From Bacillota bacterium (GTDB taxonomy: Bacteria > Bacillota > Clostridia > Acetivibrionales > DSM-1351): a DNA stretch of 7,780 nucleotides. Position numbers and translations under genes: made by a program. The stretch is from the NCBI GenBank assembly GCA_023395575.1, contig JAEWZA010000293.1, forward strand, positions 1-7,780, given 5' to 3'. Every line of letters starts with the position of its first letter. The first letter of the stretch is position 1. Below, piece by piece: positions 1-6,068 of this stretch. The notes beneath the pieces were generated by a model. The model was not told the DNA's origin, did not search any database, and was given only the letters and a program-made list of their open reading frames with translations.

Positions 1-32
1 CAAAACTGGCAATAATAAAAATATCAAGTTAA

Positions 33-51
33 TACAGAACAATATTCTGTA
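33..51. repeat. 19-bp interrupted palindrome
   Basis: TACAGAA (33-39) and TTCTGTA (45-51) are 7-bp inverted arms around CAATA. The shape is that of a dimeric repressor site or a small hairpin. It lies between the asnB terminator and whatever follows to the left. The rest of 1-126 is AT-rich and shows no gene or convincing promoter. Confidence 0.3.
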
Positions 52-126
52 AACTATATTAAATTCTAATTGCTTGCTAAAAAAGGAATAGAGCAACAAC
101 AATACACAGAATTATTTACACTCCCC

Positions 127-169
127 AAAACCATGAAAAGTTGTTGTATTAAACTTCTCATGGTTTTTT
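127..169. terminator. Intrinsic terminator-like hairpin downstream of asnB
   Basis: A 16-bp stem with one A-C mismatch pairs AAAACCATGAAAAGTT (127-142) with AACTTCTCATGGTTTT (152-167) around a 9-nt loop. On the plus strand it ends in T6 (164-169); on the minus strand, the direction of asnB, in TTTT then GGGG. It lies about 100 bp past the asnB stop and probably ends that transcript. The better U-run on the plus strand suggests that it may also serve a convergent gene left of the window. Confidence 0.65.
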
Positions 170-266
170 AAAAGCTTATAGGAATCAATCATTAATGTAG
201 TAGTATAATCTATTTACCTTGTAGGATTAGAAATCTTTGATATTAGCAAATTGTCAAATTGCGTTA

Positions 267-2147
267 TCACACAATCTGTACATTGTACTCTCTAAACCAA
301 TAATCCAGCTGAATAAGCCAAGCAATAAGCTGCGGTCTGCCCATTAATTGCCCATACCAGGTAATGTTGCTGCTAGACTGCAGTATGGTGAGGGTGTCTG
401 AATGAATTATATCTTTCAAAATGGATTTTGGATTAGAAATAGTTTCTTGAAACATATTTATAATAATTGATTCATATAAAGGATTGTGTGTTTTAGGATA
501 TGGACTCTTTTTCCTGTTGAGTATTTTATCTGGAAGATATTTACTCATTGCTGCTCTTAAAAGAGACTTTTCAACGCGGTTTTTAAACTTTATATTCCAA
601 GGCACATTGAACACATACTCAAGAATTCTGTGGTCGGAGAAGGGAACTCGAACCTCTAGTCCGTTAGCCATAGACATACGATCTTTACGCTCTAAAAGTG
701 AAGACATGAACCATTTAACAGAAAGCCATGTTGCTATTCTGCTAGTTTTCATACTTTGTGCTTCATTGTGGACTAGTGGACATTCATTTTTACTATCAAG
801 ATACATTTGTTTTATATAGTCTAAGCCTTGCGTTGGCTTTGCAAAATCCGAATTAAAGAAAAACACTCTTGATTCGGGATCGTGAATCCAAGGGAAAAAA
901 TCTCGATTGAGCATCTCTGATTTGTAGAACCATGGATACCCTCCAAATACTTCGTCAGAACATTCACCACTTAGAGCGACAGTGTGGCGTTTCTTAACCT
1001 CACCACAATAGTATAACAAGGAGGAGTCTATGTCAGCCATGCCGGGAAGGTCTCTGGAAATTACTGCAGTTTGCAAGAGGTCTGCTATTTTTTGTTGGCT
1101 TACAGACAGCACTTTATGATCTGTTCCAAGGTAATTAGCTAGCCATACAGCATAATCATCATCGCTGTCAGGCTGGAATTTAGTTTTTGTAAAATGCTTT
1201 TTATTTCCCTCGTATTCAAAGGAATATGATGATAGTGGAACCTTAGCTTTTTCGTTACCACTAAGATTTATGCTATCTGGACCATAACAATCTGATTTTT
1301 GATTATAGGACATGGCTACAGAAGTAATAATAGAGGAATCCAAGCCACCTGATAGAAATGTACATAAAGGAACATCGGAAACTAACTGCCTGTGAATAGC
1401 ATCGGTTAAAAGGAATCTGGTTTTTTCAATAATAGTAGCTTCGCTGTCCTCAAGGGTGTAGGCTTCTAAGTCCCAATATTTATATAGATTTAAGCCATCT
1501 TTATTAAATATTCCATGGAATCCCGGAGATATCTCAAGTATATTTTTAAATATGCCATTATTTGTTGGGCGCATTGGAGATAAGTAAAGGAGCTGCCATA
1601 TACCTTCACTATCAATTTCTGCTTTGACTTGAGGATGCTTTAATATTGCTTTAATCTCAGAGGCAAAGATGAGGCTATTTCCTAACATAGTATAGAAGAA
1701 GGGCTTGACTCCCATTCTGTCCCTGGACAAATAAACCTGCTCGTTTGCATTGTCGTAGACAGCAAAAGCATAAATACCATTTAATTTTTCTGAACAGCCC
1801 TTACCCCAAACAGCATAAGAATACAGTACAACTTCTGTATCACAGTGGGTTTTGAAATGAACACCGCAGCTAATAAGCTCCTGCCTGAGTTCATCAGCAT
1901 TATATATTTCACCGTTATAAATTATAGTATACACTTTGCCTTCAAAGGTAACTGTCATAGGCTGCAATCCATTTTCAACATCAATTATCGATAGTCTGTT
2001 ATGTGAGAAGCATACAAAATTATTCCTAAAGTAGCCATTTTGATCAGGCCCTCTGTGACCCATGGTTTTATTCATTTCATTTAGTACTTCATGAGCGACA
2101 TCTATTGTAGAGTCTTTAAAATTAATAATTCCTAAAATAGAACACAT
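267..2147 (-). CDS. asnB: Asparagine synthetase B, glutamine-hydrolysing
   Basis: The enzyme makes asparagine from aspartate, ATP and glutamine in the cytoplasm. The N-terminal class II glutaminase domain (about 1-190) has the Cys2 nucleophile (MCSILGI), HRGPD (31-35), NRLSIID (50-56), NGEIYN (78-83), CDTEV (102-106) and SRDRMGVKP (141-149). The synthetase domain (about 225-610) has the ATP pyrophosphatase loop SGGLDSS (266-272), LSGECSDEVFGGY (392-404) and RKDRMSMANGLEVRVPFSDHR (487-507). All key residues for both reactions are present. In the third motif Cys stands where E. coli AsnB has Gly; I believe this is common in Gram-positive relatives. Its 626 residues fit the longer Bacillus-type AsnB group. 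The start is certain because the Cys must be residue 2 and become the N-terminus after Met removal. It has its own promoter and leader after the glnN terminator, and uses the glutamine that GlnN makes. Confidence 0.97.
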   Translation of the reverse strand: MCSILGIINFKDSTIDVAHEVLNEMNKTMGHRGPDQNGYFRNNFVCFSHNRLSIIDVENGLQPMTVTFEGKVYTIIYNGEIYNADELRQELISCGVHFKTHCDTEVVLYSYAVWGKGCSEKLNGIYAFAVYDNANEQVYLSRDRMGVKPFFYTMLGNSLIFASEIKAILKHPQVKAEIDSEGIWQLLYLSPMRPTNNGIFKNILEISPGFHGIFNKDGLNLYKYWDLEAYTLEDSEATIIEKTRFLLTDAIHRQLVSDVPLCTFLSGGLDSSIITSVAMSYNQKSDCYGPDSINLSGNEKAKVPLSSYSFEYEGNKKHFTKTKFQPDSDDDYAVWLANYLGTDHKVLSVSQQKIADLLQTAVISRDLPGMADIDSSLLYYCGEVKKRHTVALSGECSDEVFGGYPWFYKSEMLNRDFFPWIHDPESRVFFFNSDFAKPTQGLDYIKQMYLDSKNECPLVHNEAQSMKTSRIATWLSVKWFMSSLLERKDRMSMANGLEVRVPFSDHRILEYVFNVPWNIKFKNRVEKSLLRAAMSKYLPDKILNRKKSPYPKTHNPLYESIIINMFQETISNPKSILKDIIHSDTLTILQSSSNITWYGQLMGRPQLIAWLIQLDYWFREYNVQIV

Positions 2148-2152
2148 GAAAA

Positions 2153-2159
2153 TTCCCCC
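2153..2159 (-). promoter_or_regulatory. G-rich, non-canonical ribosome binding site of asnB
   Basis: The minus strand reads GGGGGAA, with the G run 7 nt before the ATG at 2147 and directly preceded by T8. It lacks the AGGAGG seen at the other genes here, so initiation may be weaker. It is the only candidate near this start, and the start itself is fixed by the Met-Cys needed for the N-terminal nucleophile. Confidence 0.6.
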
Positions 2160-2183
2160 AAAAAAAATACTTGTCTGTCAAAT

Positions 2184-2223
2184 AAAAGAGACAATAAACA
2201 TCAATGACGCCATTGTCTCTTTT
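2184..2223 (-). promoter_or_regulatory. 12-bp stem-loop at the 5' end of the asnB leader
   Basis: AAAAGAGACAAT pairs with ATTGTCTCTTTT (2184-2195 with 2212-2223) around a 16-nt loop. On the minus strand it is followed by TTTATTT-like sequence rather than a clean U-run. Its 3' arm can instead pair downstream: TTGTCT (2189-2194) with AGACAA (2171-2176), a hairpin followed after 3 nt by U8 at 2160-2167. This gives two mutually exclusive folds, as in an attenuator. It could also simply be a 5' stabilising hairpin or a second glnN terminator. Confidence 0.5.
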
Positions 2224-2235
2224 TATGTACTATAA

Positions 2236-2264
2236 ATTATATGTAGCTGGCTGGAAATTTGTGC
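2236..2264 (-). promoter_or_regulatory. Predicted asnB promoter
   Basis: The minus strand has a perfect -10 hexamer TATAAT (2236-2241) downstream of the glnN terminator. At 17 bp the -35 position reads GCACAA (2259-2264), a weak match. The predicted start is near 2229, so the RNA would open almost directly with the leader hairpin, about 80 nt before the asnB ATG. As for glnN, a good -10 is paired with a poor -35. Confidence 0.5.
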
Positions 2265-2322
2265 GTATTTTCAGTATAAACTAATGAATAAATATATGAG
2301 AAAAGTTTTATTCGCTGTTTCA

Positions 2323-2363
2323 CCAAAAAGGGCTGTCTGAAAATTATCAGACAGCCTTTTTGG
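2323..2363 (-). terminator. Rho-independent terminator of glnN (may work both ways)
   Basis: CCAAAAAG(G)GCTGTCTGA (2323-2340) pairs with TCAGACAGCCTTTTTGG (2347-2363) around a 6-nt loop, with one bulged G. On the minus strand the stem ends in CCC followed by TTTTT. It lies about 90 bp past the glnN stop. The plus strand also reads into T-runs, but no plus-strand gene needs it. Confidence 0.85.
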
Positions 2364-2453
2364 ACAATTTTTTATTAAGCATTTAAGGGAGAAAAACTAA
2401 TTATACTAATTTGCATTTAAAATATTGTTTTATATTAAAAAAACGAAATAGTA

Positions 2454-4547
2454 TTATATATTAAATAACAGTTCTGCATATGTTGGGAATGGATAAATAC
2501 TTTTTGGAATAAGTGCTTCTAATTTATCGGCATCAGTCCTCAGATTTTCCATTGCTACAACAACTGATTTTGAATATTGCTCTGCTTGACTTAAAATGTC
2601 GGTAGAATCATCAGTTGCTTTATTCAAGGCTTTTTTAAGTGCTGCAATATTTGAAGTAAAGGAGCTTAACACGGATGAAAGCTCTTTTAGAGCGGTAGAT
2701 TGAGCAGAAATTTCCACTGGCATACCTGTTGTTTTTACGGAATTAATAGTATCTGCCAGCTCCTTGCTATATTTAAATGAAGAAGGAAGAATCTCAGTTT
2801 TAGACATTGAAAGCATAGTCAACGCTTCAATGTTAATAGTCTTGATATAGTTCTCAAGAAGTATTTCATATCTGGATTCAATTTCTGATTTACTCAAAAC
2901 TCCATGTTTAACAAATACTGCAACATTTTTATCCTTTATAAAGGTTGGAATACATTCAACTGTTGACTTGAGGTTCATAAGTCCTCTGCGTTCTGCCTCT
3001 TCAACCCATTCCTCTGAATAATTGTTTCCGTTGAAAATTATACGTTTGTGATTCTTTACAGTGTCTGATATTAAAGCACATATTTCAGCTGATAGATCAC
3101 TAGAAGCTTCAAGCCTTTCTGCAAATTGCTGTAGAACTTCAGCAACAATAGTATTTAATACGAAGTTACAGCCAGCAATTGAAGCAGAAGAACCTAACAT
3201 TCTAAATTCAAACTTATTACCGGTAAATGCAAAAGGTGATGTTCTGTTACGGTCTGTAGTATCTTTTGGAAGATTTGGCAAGGAAGCTACTCCTGTTTCA
3301 AGGATACAAGCATAATTTTTTTCCTTTGCTTTTCCGTTTTCCATTTGAAGAAGAATATCTGTTAGCTGATCTCCTAAAAATATAGAAACGATGGCAGGAG
3401 GTGCTTCATTCGCACCAAGTCTGTGGTCATTTCCTGCTGAAGCTACTGACAGACGTAATAAATCTTGATAATCATCAACAGCTTTGATAACAGCACAAAG
3501 GAAAACTAAAAATTGAGTGTTATCATGTGGTGTAGAGCCTGGTTCTAGCAGATTTTGACCCTCATTTGTGGACATAGACCAGTTGTTGTGCTTTCCTGAA
3601 CCGTTAACGCCTGCAAAGGGCTTTTCGTGTAGCAAGCAAGTCAGATTATGCTTGATAGCTACTTTTTGCATTATATCCATGGTTAATTGATTATGATCAG
3701 TTGCAATATTTGAAGTTGTAAAAATTGGAGCAAGCTCGTGCTGTGCAGGCGCAACTTCGTTGTGCTTAGTTTTAGCTGCAATACCAAGCTTCCACAACTC
3801 GGTATCTAAATCTTTCATATAGTTGCATACTCTTTCCTTAATATTTCCAAAATAGTGATCTTCTAATTCTTGGCCCTTTGGCGGTTTAGCACCAAATAAA
3901 GTTCTACCTGTAAAAATCAAGTCTTTGCGTTTACTCCATAAGTCTCTGTCAACCAGGAAGTACTCCTGTTCAGGTCCTACAGTAGTAGTTACTCTTGAAG
4001 CAGAGCTTCCAAATAGTCTCAATATTCTTAAAGCTTGCTTGTTTAGTGCTTCCATTGAACGAAGCAGTGGTGTTTTCTTATCAAGAACTTCGCCTGTGTA
4101 GGAACAGAATACAGTTGGAATATACAGAGTTCCGCCCTTAACAAAAGCTGGTGAAGTACAATCCCAAGCAGTATAGCCTCTTGCTTCAAAAGTAGCTCTT
4201 AAGCCACCTGAAGGGAAAGAAGATGCATCCGGCTCACCTTTAACTAAGTCCTTACCTGTAAACTCCATAATTACATTTCCATCATCAGTAGGTGAAATAA
4301 AGGAATCGTGCTTTTCAGCAGTAATACCTGTCATTGGTTGGAACCAATGTGTAAAGTGAGTTGCTCCCTTTTCAATTGCCCAATCCTTCATAGCGCTGGC
4401 TACAATTTCTGCAACAGACTCATCAAGAGCTAACCCCTCATCAATAGTTTTCTTAAGTGATTTGTAAGTAACTTTGGGAAGACGAGCACGCATTGTTGCA
4501 AAGTTAAATACATTGCATCCATAAAATTCAGTAACATGATTTTCCAT
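2454..4547 (-). CDS. glnN: Type III glutamine synthetase (GSIII, GlnN)
   Basis: This cytoplasmic enzyme makes glutamine from glutamate, ammonia and ATP. At 697 residues it fits type III (about 700), not GSI or GSII (about 350-470). Seen: the GSIII N-terminal block with YGCNVFN (9-15) and MRARLPKVTYKSLKKTI (19-35); THWFQPMTG (66-74); the metal/glutamate-site stretch GPEQEYFLVD (191-200); NEVAPAQHELAP (263-274); the nucleotide/glutamate loop HEKPFAGVNGSGKHNNW (307-323); RLGANEAPP (376-384); and RTSPFAFTGNKFEFRMLG (435-452). A mostly helical C-terminal part (about 480-697) follows, as in other GSIII. The gene is intact. Its product supplies the amide donor for both GatCAB upstream and AsnB downstream. 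It has its own predicted promoter and a long structured leader, and a strong terminator follows, so it can be made as a single-gene mRNA; read-through from aspS is possible because no strong terminator separates them. Confidence 0.98.
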   Translation of the reverse strand: MENHVTEFYGCNVFNFATMRARLPKVTYKSLKKTIDEGLALDESVAEIVASAMKDWAIEKGATHFTHWFQPMTGITAEKHDSFISPTDDGNVIMEFTGKDLVKGEPDASSFPSGGLRATFEARGYTAWDCTSPAFVKGGTLYIPTVFCSYTGEVLDKKTPLLRSMEALNKQALRILRLFGSSASRVTTTVGPEQEYFLVDRDLWSKRKDLIFTGRTLFGAKPPKGQELEDHYFGNIKERVCNYMKDLDTELWKLGIAAKTKHNEVAPAQHELAPIFTTSNIATDHNQLTMDIMQKVAIKHNLTCLLHEKPFAGVNGSGKHNNWSMSTNEGQNLLEPGSTPHDNTQFLVFLCAVIKAVDDYQDLLRLSVASAGNDHRLGANEAPPAIVSIFLGDQLTDILLQMENGKAKEKNYACILETGVASLPNLPKDTTDRNRTSPFAFTGNKFEFRMLGSSASIAGCNFVLNTIVAEVLQQFAERLEASSDLSAEICALISDTVKNHKRIIFNGNNYSEEWVEEAERRGLMNLKSTVECIPTFIKDKNVAVFVKHGVLSKSEIESRYEILLENYIKTINIEALTMLSMSKTEILPSSFKYSKELADTINSVKTTGMPVEISAQSTALKELSSVLSSFTSNIAALKKALNKATDDSTDILSQAEQYSKSVVVAMENLRTDADKLEALIPKSIYPFPTYAELLFNI

Positions 4548-4552
4548 AGTAA

Positions 4553-4560
4553 CCCCTCCT
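4553..4560 (-). promoter_or_regulatory. Shine-Dalgarno of glnN
   Basis: The minus strand reads AGGAGGGG, 5 nt before the ATG at 4547. It supports this ATG as the start. Confidence 0.85.
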
Positions 4561-4562
4561 TA

Positions 4563-4587
4563 TTTGTTAAAAAAGTTTGTTAAAAAG
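4563..4587 (-). repeat. Tandem 12/13-nt repeat just upstream of the glnN ribosome binding site
   Basis: The minus strand reads CTTTTTAACAAA and then CTTTTTTAACAAA back to back, differing by one T, and is followed at once by TAAGGAGGGG. The copies are contiguous. It could be an unstructured standby or protein-binding site, or a simple duplication. Confidence 0.6.
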
Positions 4588-4649
4588 TATCAGACTAAAT
4601 ATTGTCTGTAATTGATATGTTCTTTTATTTATTAAAAAAAGACATTTTG

Positions 4650-4687
4650 CTCCCATATTATTAGGGGAGTGAAACGCCTTTGTTTCA
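4650..4687 (-). promoter_or_regulatory. Two adjacent stem-loops at the 5' end of the glnN leader (possible ANTAR target)
   Basis: Read on the minus strand, the first stem-loop (4670-4687) pairs UGAAAC with GUUUCA around the six-base loop AAAGGC. The second (4650-4669) follows with no linker and pairs CUCCC with GGGAG around 10 bases; one further U-A pair past a mismatch would leave the six-base loop AAUAAU. A run of seven U comes 9 nt later. Paired hexaloop hairpins with A at loop position 1 and G at position 4 are the known target of ANTAR antiterminators, which often control nitrogen genes. The first loop meets both positions and the second only A1, so this is a partial match. Confidence 0.4.
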
Positions 4688-4699
4688 GAAAGATATTTT

Positions 4700-4728
4700 A
4701 TTATACACGCTTACTTTCACCAATAAGC
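4700..4728 (-). promoter_or_regulatory. Predicted glnN promoter
   Basis: The minus strand has a perfect -10 hexamer TATAAT (4700-4705). With a 17-bp spacer the -35 would be GCTTAT (4723-4728), a poor match to TTGACA. The predicted start is near 4693, giving a leader of about 145 nt before the glnN ATG. The weak -35 suggests that an activator or another sigma factor may be needed. Confidence 0.5.
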
Positions 4729-4745
4729 AGCAAAGGTTAGCAGCA
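4724..4745. repeat. Two direct repeats of TWAGCAGCA upstream of the glnN -10 box
   Basis: On the plus strand TAAGCAGCA (4724-4732) and TTAGCAGCA (4737-4745) are separated by 4 nt, a 13-bp period. They lie about 31-52 bp upstream of the predicted glnN transcription start, where the -35 region is poor. A regulator binding site is possible; chance is not excluded. Confidence 0.4.
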
Positions 4746-4751
4746 GTATAT

Positions 4752-6065
4752 TTAAGGCGAAAGCCTTGTCAAGTCTCTTGGGAACAAAGATGCTTCCCTG
4801 ACATTTTGTTGATTGAGAAGTCTCATCAACATTCTTTCTAGGCCAATTCCAAGGCCACCATGAGGCGGCATCCCATACTTATGAATCATTAAATAGGATT
4901 CAAATTCATCGGGATCTAAATCTTTATCCTTCATTTTCTGAACTTGATCTTCATAGCTGTGTATTCTTTGACCTCCAGTAGTGATTTCAAGCCCTCTGAA
5001 AAATAGGTCAAAGCTTAGTGCATAATCAGGATCTTCCTTGTCATCCATTGCATAGAATGGACGCTTTGAAGAAGGGAAGTGGGTGATAAATACAAATTCG
5101 CTATTGTATTCTTTTTTGATATACTCGCTAATAGCAAGCTCTTCATCGGGTTCAAAGTCATAGAAATTTTTTATTTTATGACCTGAGTCCTTTAATATTG
5201 ATTTAGCTTCCATAAAGGTGAGAGCAGGAATAACATCAATTTCTGGCAAATCTACGTTTAATAGTTTAAGCTCTGGACTATAATTTGTTTTCAGCTCATT
5301 CATAACTGCACGAAGCATGCTTGTTTCCATTGCCATTACATCATACATATCATTTATATATGCCATTTCAAAGTCCAAGCCAATATATTCATTTAGATGT
5401 CTTGATGTATTATGCTTTTCTGCTCTATAAACGGGAGCTATCTCAAAAACTCTGTCAAATACACCTACCATAGTTTGTTTATAAAATTGGGGACTTTGGG
5501 CTAAATAAGCCTTGTTACCAAAGTAATCCATTTTAAAAATATTGGCACCGCCTTCAGCCCCTGTTTTAACAATCTTTGGAGAATGAATTTCTGTAAAGCC
5601 GTTGGCAAGCATATGATTTCTAAAGCCTGAAACAATCCCCTCCTGAAGCTTGAAAACTGCTCTTTGCCTATGGTTTCTCAATACATAGGGGCGATTTTCA
5701 AGATTGTTTTCCAAAGAAACGTTCAATCCTTTCTTATTGATGCAAATGGGCATTTGAGCATAAGGGGTAGAGAGAACAGTAATGTAATTTATGTGCAGTT
5801 CAAAACCGTTGTCAGCCCTTTGATCTAGGCTGACAATTCCACTGACTTTAACAGTAGAATTTTCTTGAATAGATCCTAAATCAAAATCACATTTTAAAGG
5901 GTCAAAAACACATTGAACCAAATACCTGGCAGTTCTAAGGATAATAAATGCAAAGCTTCCCATATCGCGGATTCGATAAACAGAGCCACTTAGTGTAAGT
6001 TCAGAGCCATTTTGTACACTTTCAGGACAAAATGGTTTCAGTGTGGAACTTTGTATTGATATCAT
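4752..6065 (-). CDS. aspS: Aspartyl-tRNA synthetase, archaeal/eukaryal type, probably non-discriminating (AspRS2)
   Basis: This class IIb synthetase attaches aspartate to tRNA(Asp) and, if non-discriminating, also to tRNA(Asn), giving the substrate of GatCAB. Domains: an OB-fold anticodon-binding domain (about 20-105), then the catalytic core. Seen: motif 1 around GFTEIHSPKI (156-165), the flipping-loop and substrate region TGAEGGANIF...AYLAQSPQFYKQ (168-197), motif 2 with YRAE (213-216), GGQRIHSYE (364-372), and motif 3 GGLGIGLERM (403-412). At 437 residues it lacks the GAD insertion of bacterial AspRS (about 590 residues), so it belongs to the archaeal-type branch. As I recall the archaeal alignment, discriminating enzymes carry Trp in GWV and a Lys in the later OB strand; here the first is Ser28 (GSVYRIRD) and the second region is QRADNGFEL without that Lys, which fits relaxed specificity. 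It begins 3 bp after gatB, which supports the tRNA-dependent Asn role. No terminator follows it. Confidence 0.96.
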   Translation of the reverse strand: MISIQSSTLKPFCPESVQNGSELTLSGSVYRIRDMGSFAFIILRTARYLVQCVFDPLKCDFDLGSIQENSTVKVSGIVSLDQRADNGFELHINYITVLSTPYAQMPICINKKGLNVSLENNLENRPYVLRNHRQRAVFKLQEGIVSGFRNHMLANGFTEIHSPKIVKTGAEGGANIFKMDYFGNKAYLAQSPQFYKQTMVGVFDRVFEIAPVYRAEKHNTSRHLNEYIGLDFEMAYINDMYDVMAMETSMLRAVMNELKTNYSPELKLLNVDLPEIDVIPALTFMEAKSILKDSGHKIKNFYDFEPDEELAISEYIKKEYNSEFVFITHFPSSKRPFYAMDDKEDPDYALSFDLFFRGLEITTGGQRIHSYEDQVQKMKDKDLDPDEFESYLMIHKYGMPPHGGLGIGLERMLMRLLNQQNVREASLFPRDLTRLSP

Positions 6066-6068
6066 AGA

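Larger units (their letters stand above)
4548..4751 (-). promoter_or_regulatory. glnN upstream interval and structured 5' leader
   Basis: No gene is present. From aspS toward glnN the interval holds the TWAGCAGCA repeats, the -10 box, the two adjacent stem-loops, a U7 run (A7 at 4634-4640 on the plus strand), an AU-rich pairing of AUGUCUUUU with AAAAGAACAU (4617-4645), a small hairpin CAGAC/GUCUG (4591-4608) followed shortly by U5, a tandem 12/13-nt repeat, and the ribosome binding site. The two hairpin plus U-run units could act as weak terminators in an attenuation switch. No T-box core or recognised riboswitch was seen. Confidence 0.5.

Noticed and set aside
204..209. Plus-strand TATAAT that might start an antisense RNA into asnB
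   Set aside because: No plausible -35 and no plus-strand gene follow; such hexamers are expected by chance in AT-rich DNA.
484..819. Plus-strand ORF of 111 codons opposite asnB
   Set aside because: It lies wholly antisense to a clear asparagine synthetase, resembles no family and has no convincing ribosome site; it is a shadow.
392..1000. Cys in place of Gly in the AsnB motif LSGECSDEVFGGY as a loss of function
   Set aside because: The Asp-Glu pair and the Gly-Gly-Tyr are intact, and I believe this Cys is common in Gram-positive AsnB proteins.
2148..2453. GlnR/TnrA-type operator (TGTNA-N7-TNACA) near asnB or glnN
   Set aside because: No convincing match was found in either intergenic region.
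4548..4751. T-box or glutamine riboswitch upstream of glnN
   Set aside because: No T-box core (AGGGUGGNACCGCG-like) and no known glutamine riboswitch fold was recognised. A T-box could still exist upstream of gatC, outside the window.
4752..4767. AAGGC/GCCTT hairpin over the aspS stop codon as a terminator
   Set aside because: Only 5 bp and followed by AAATATACTG, not a U-run.
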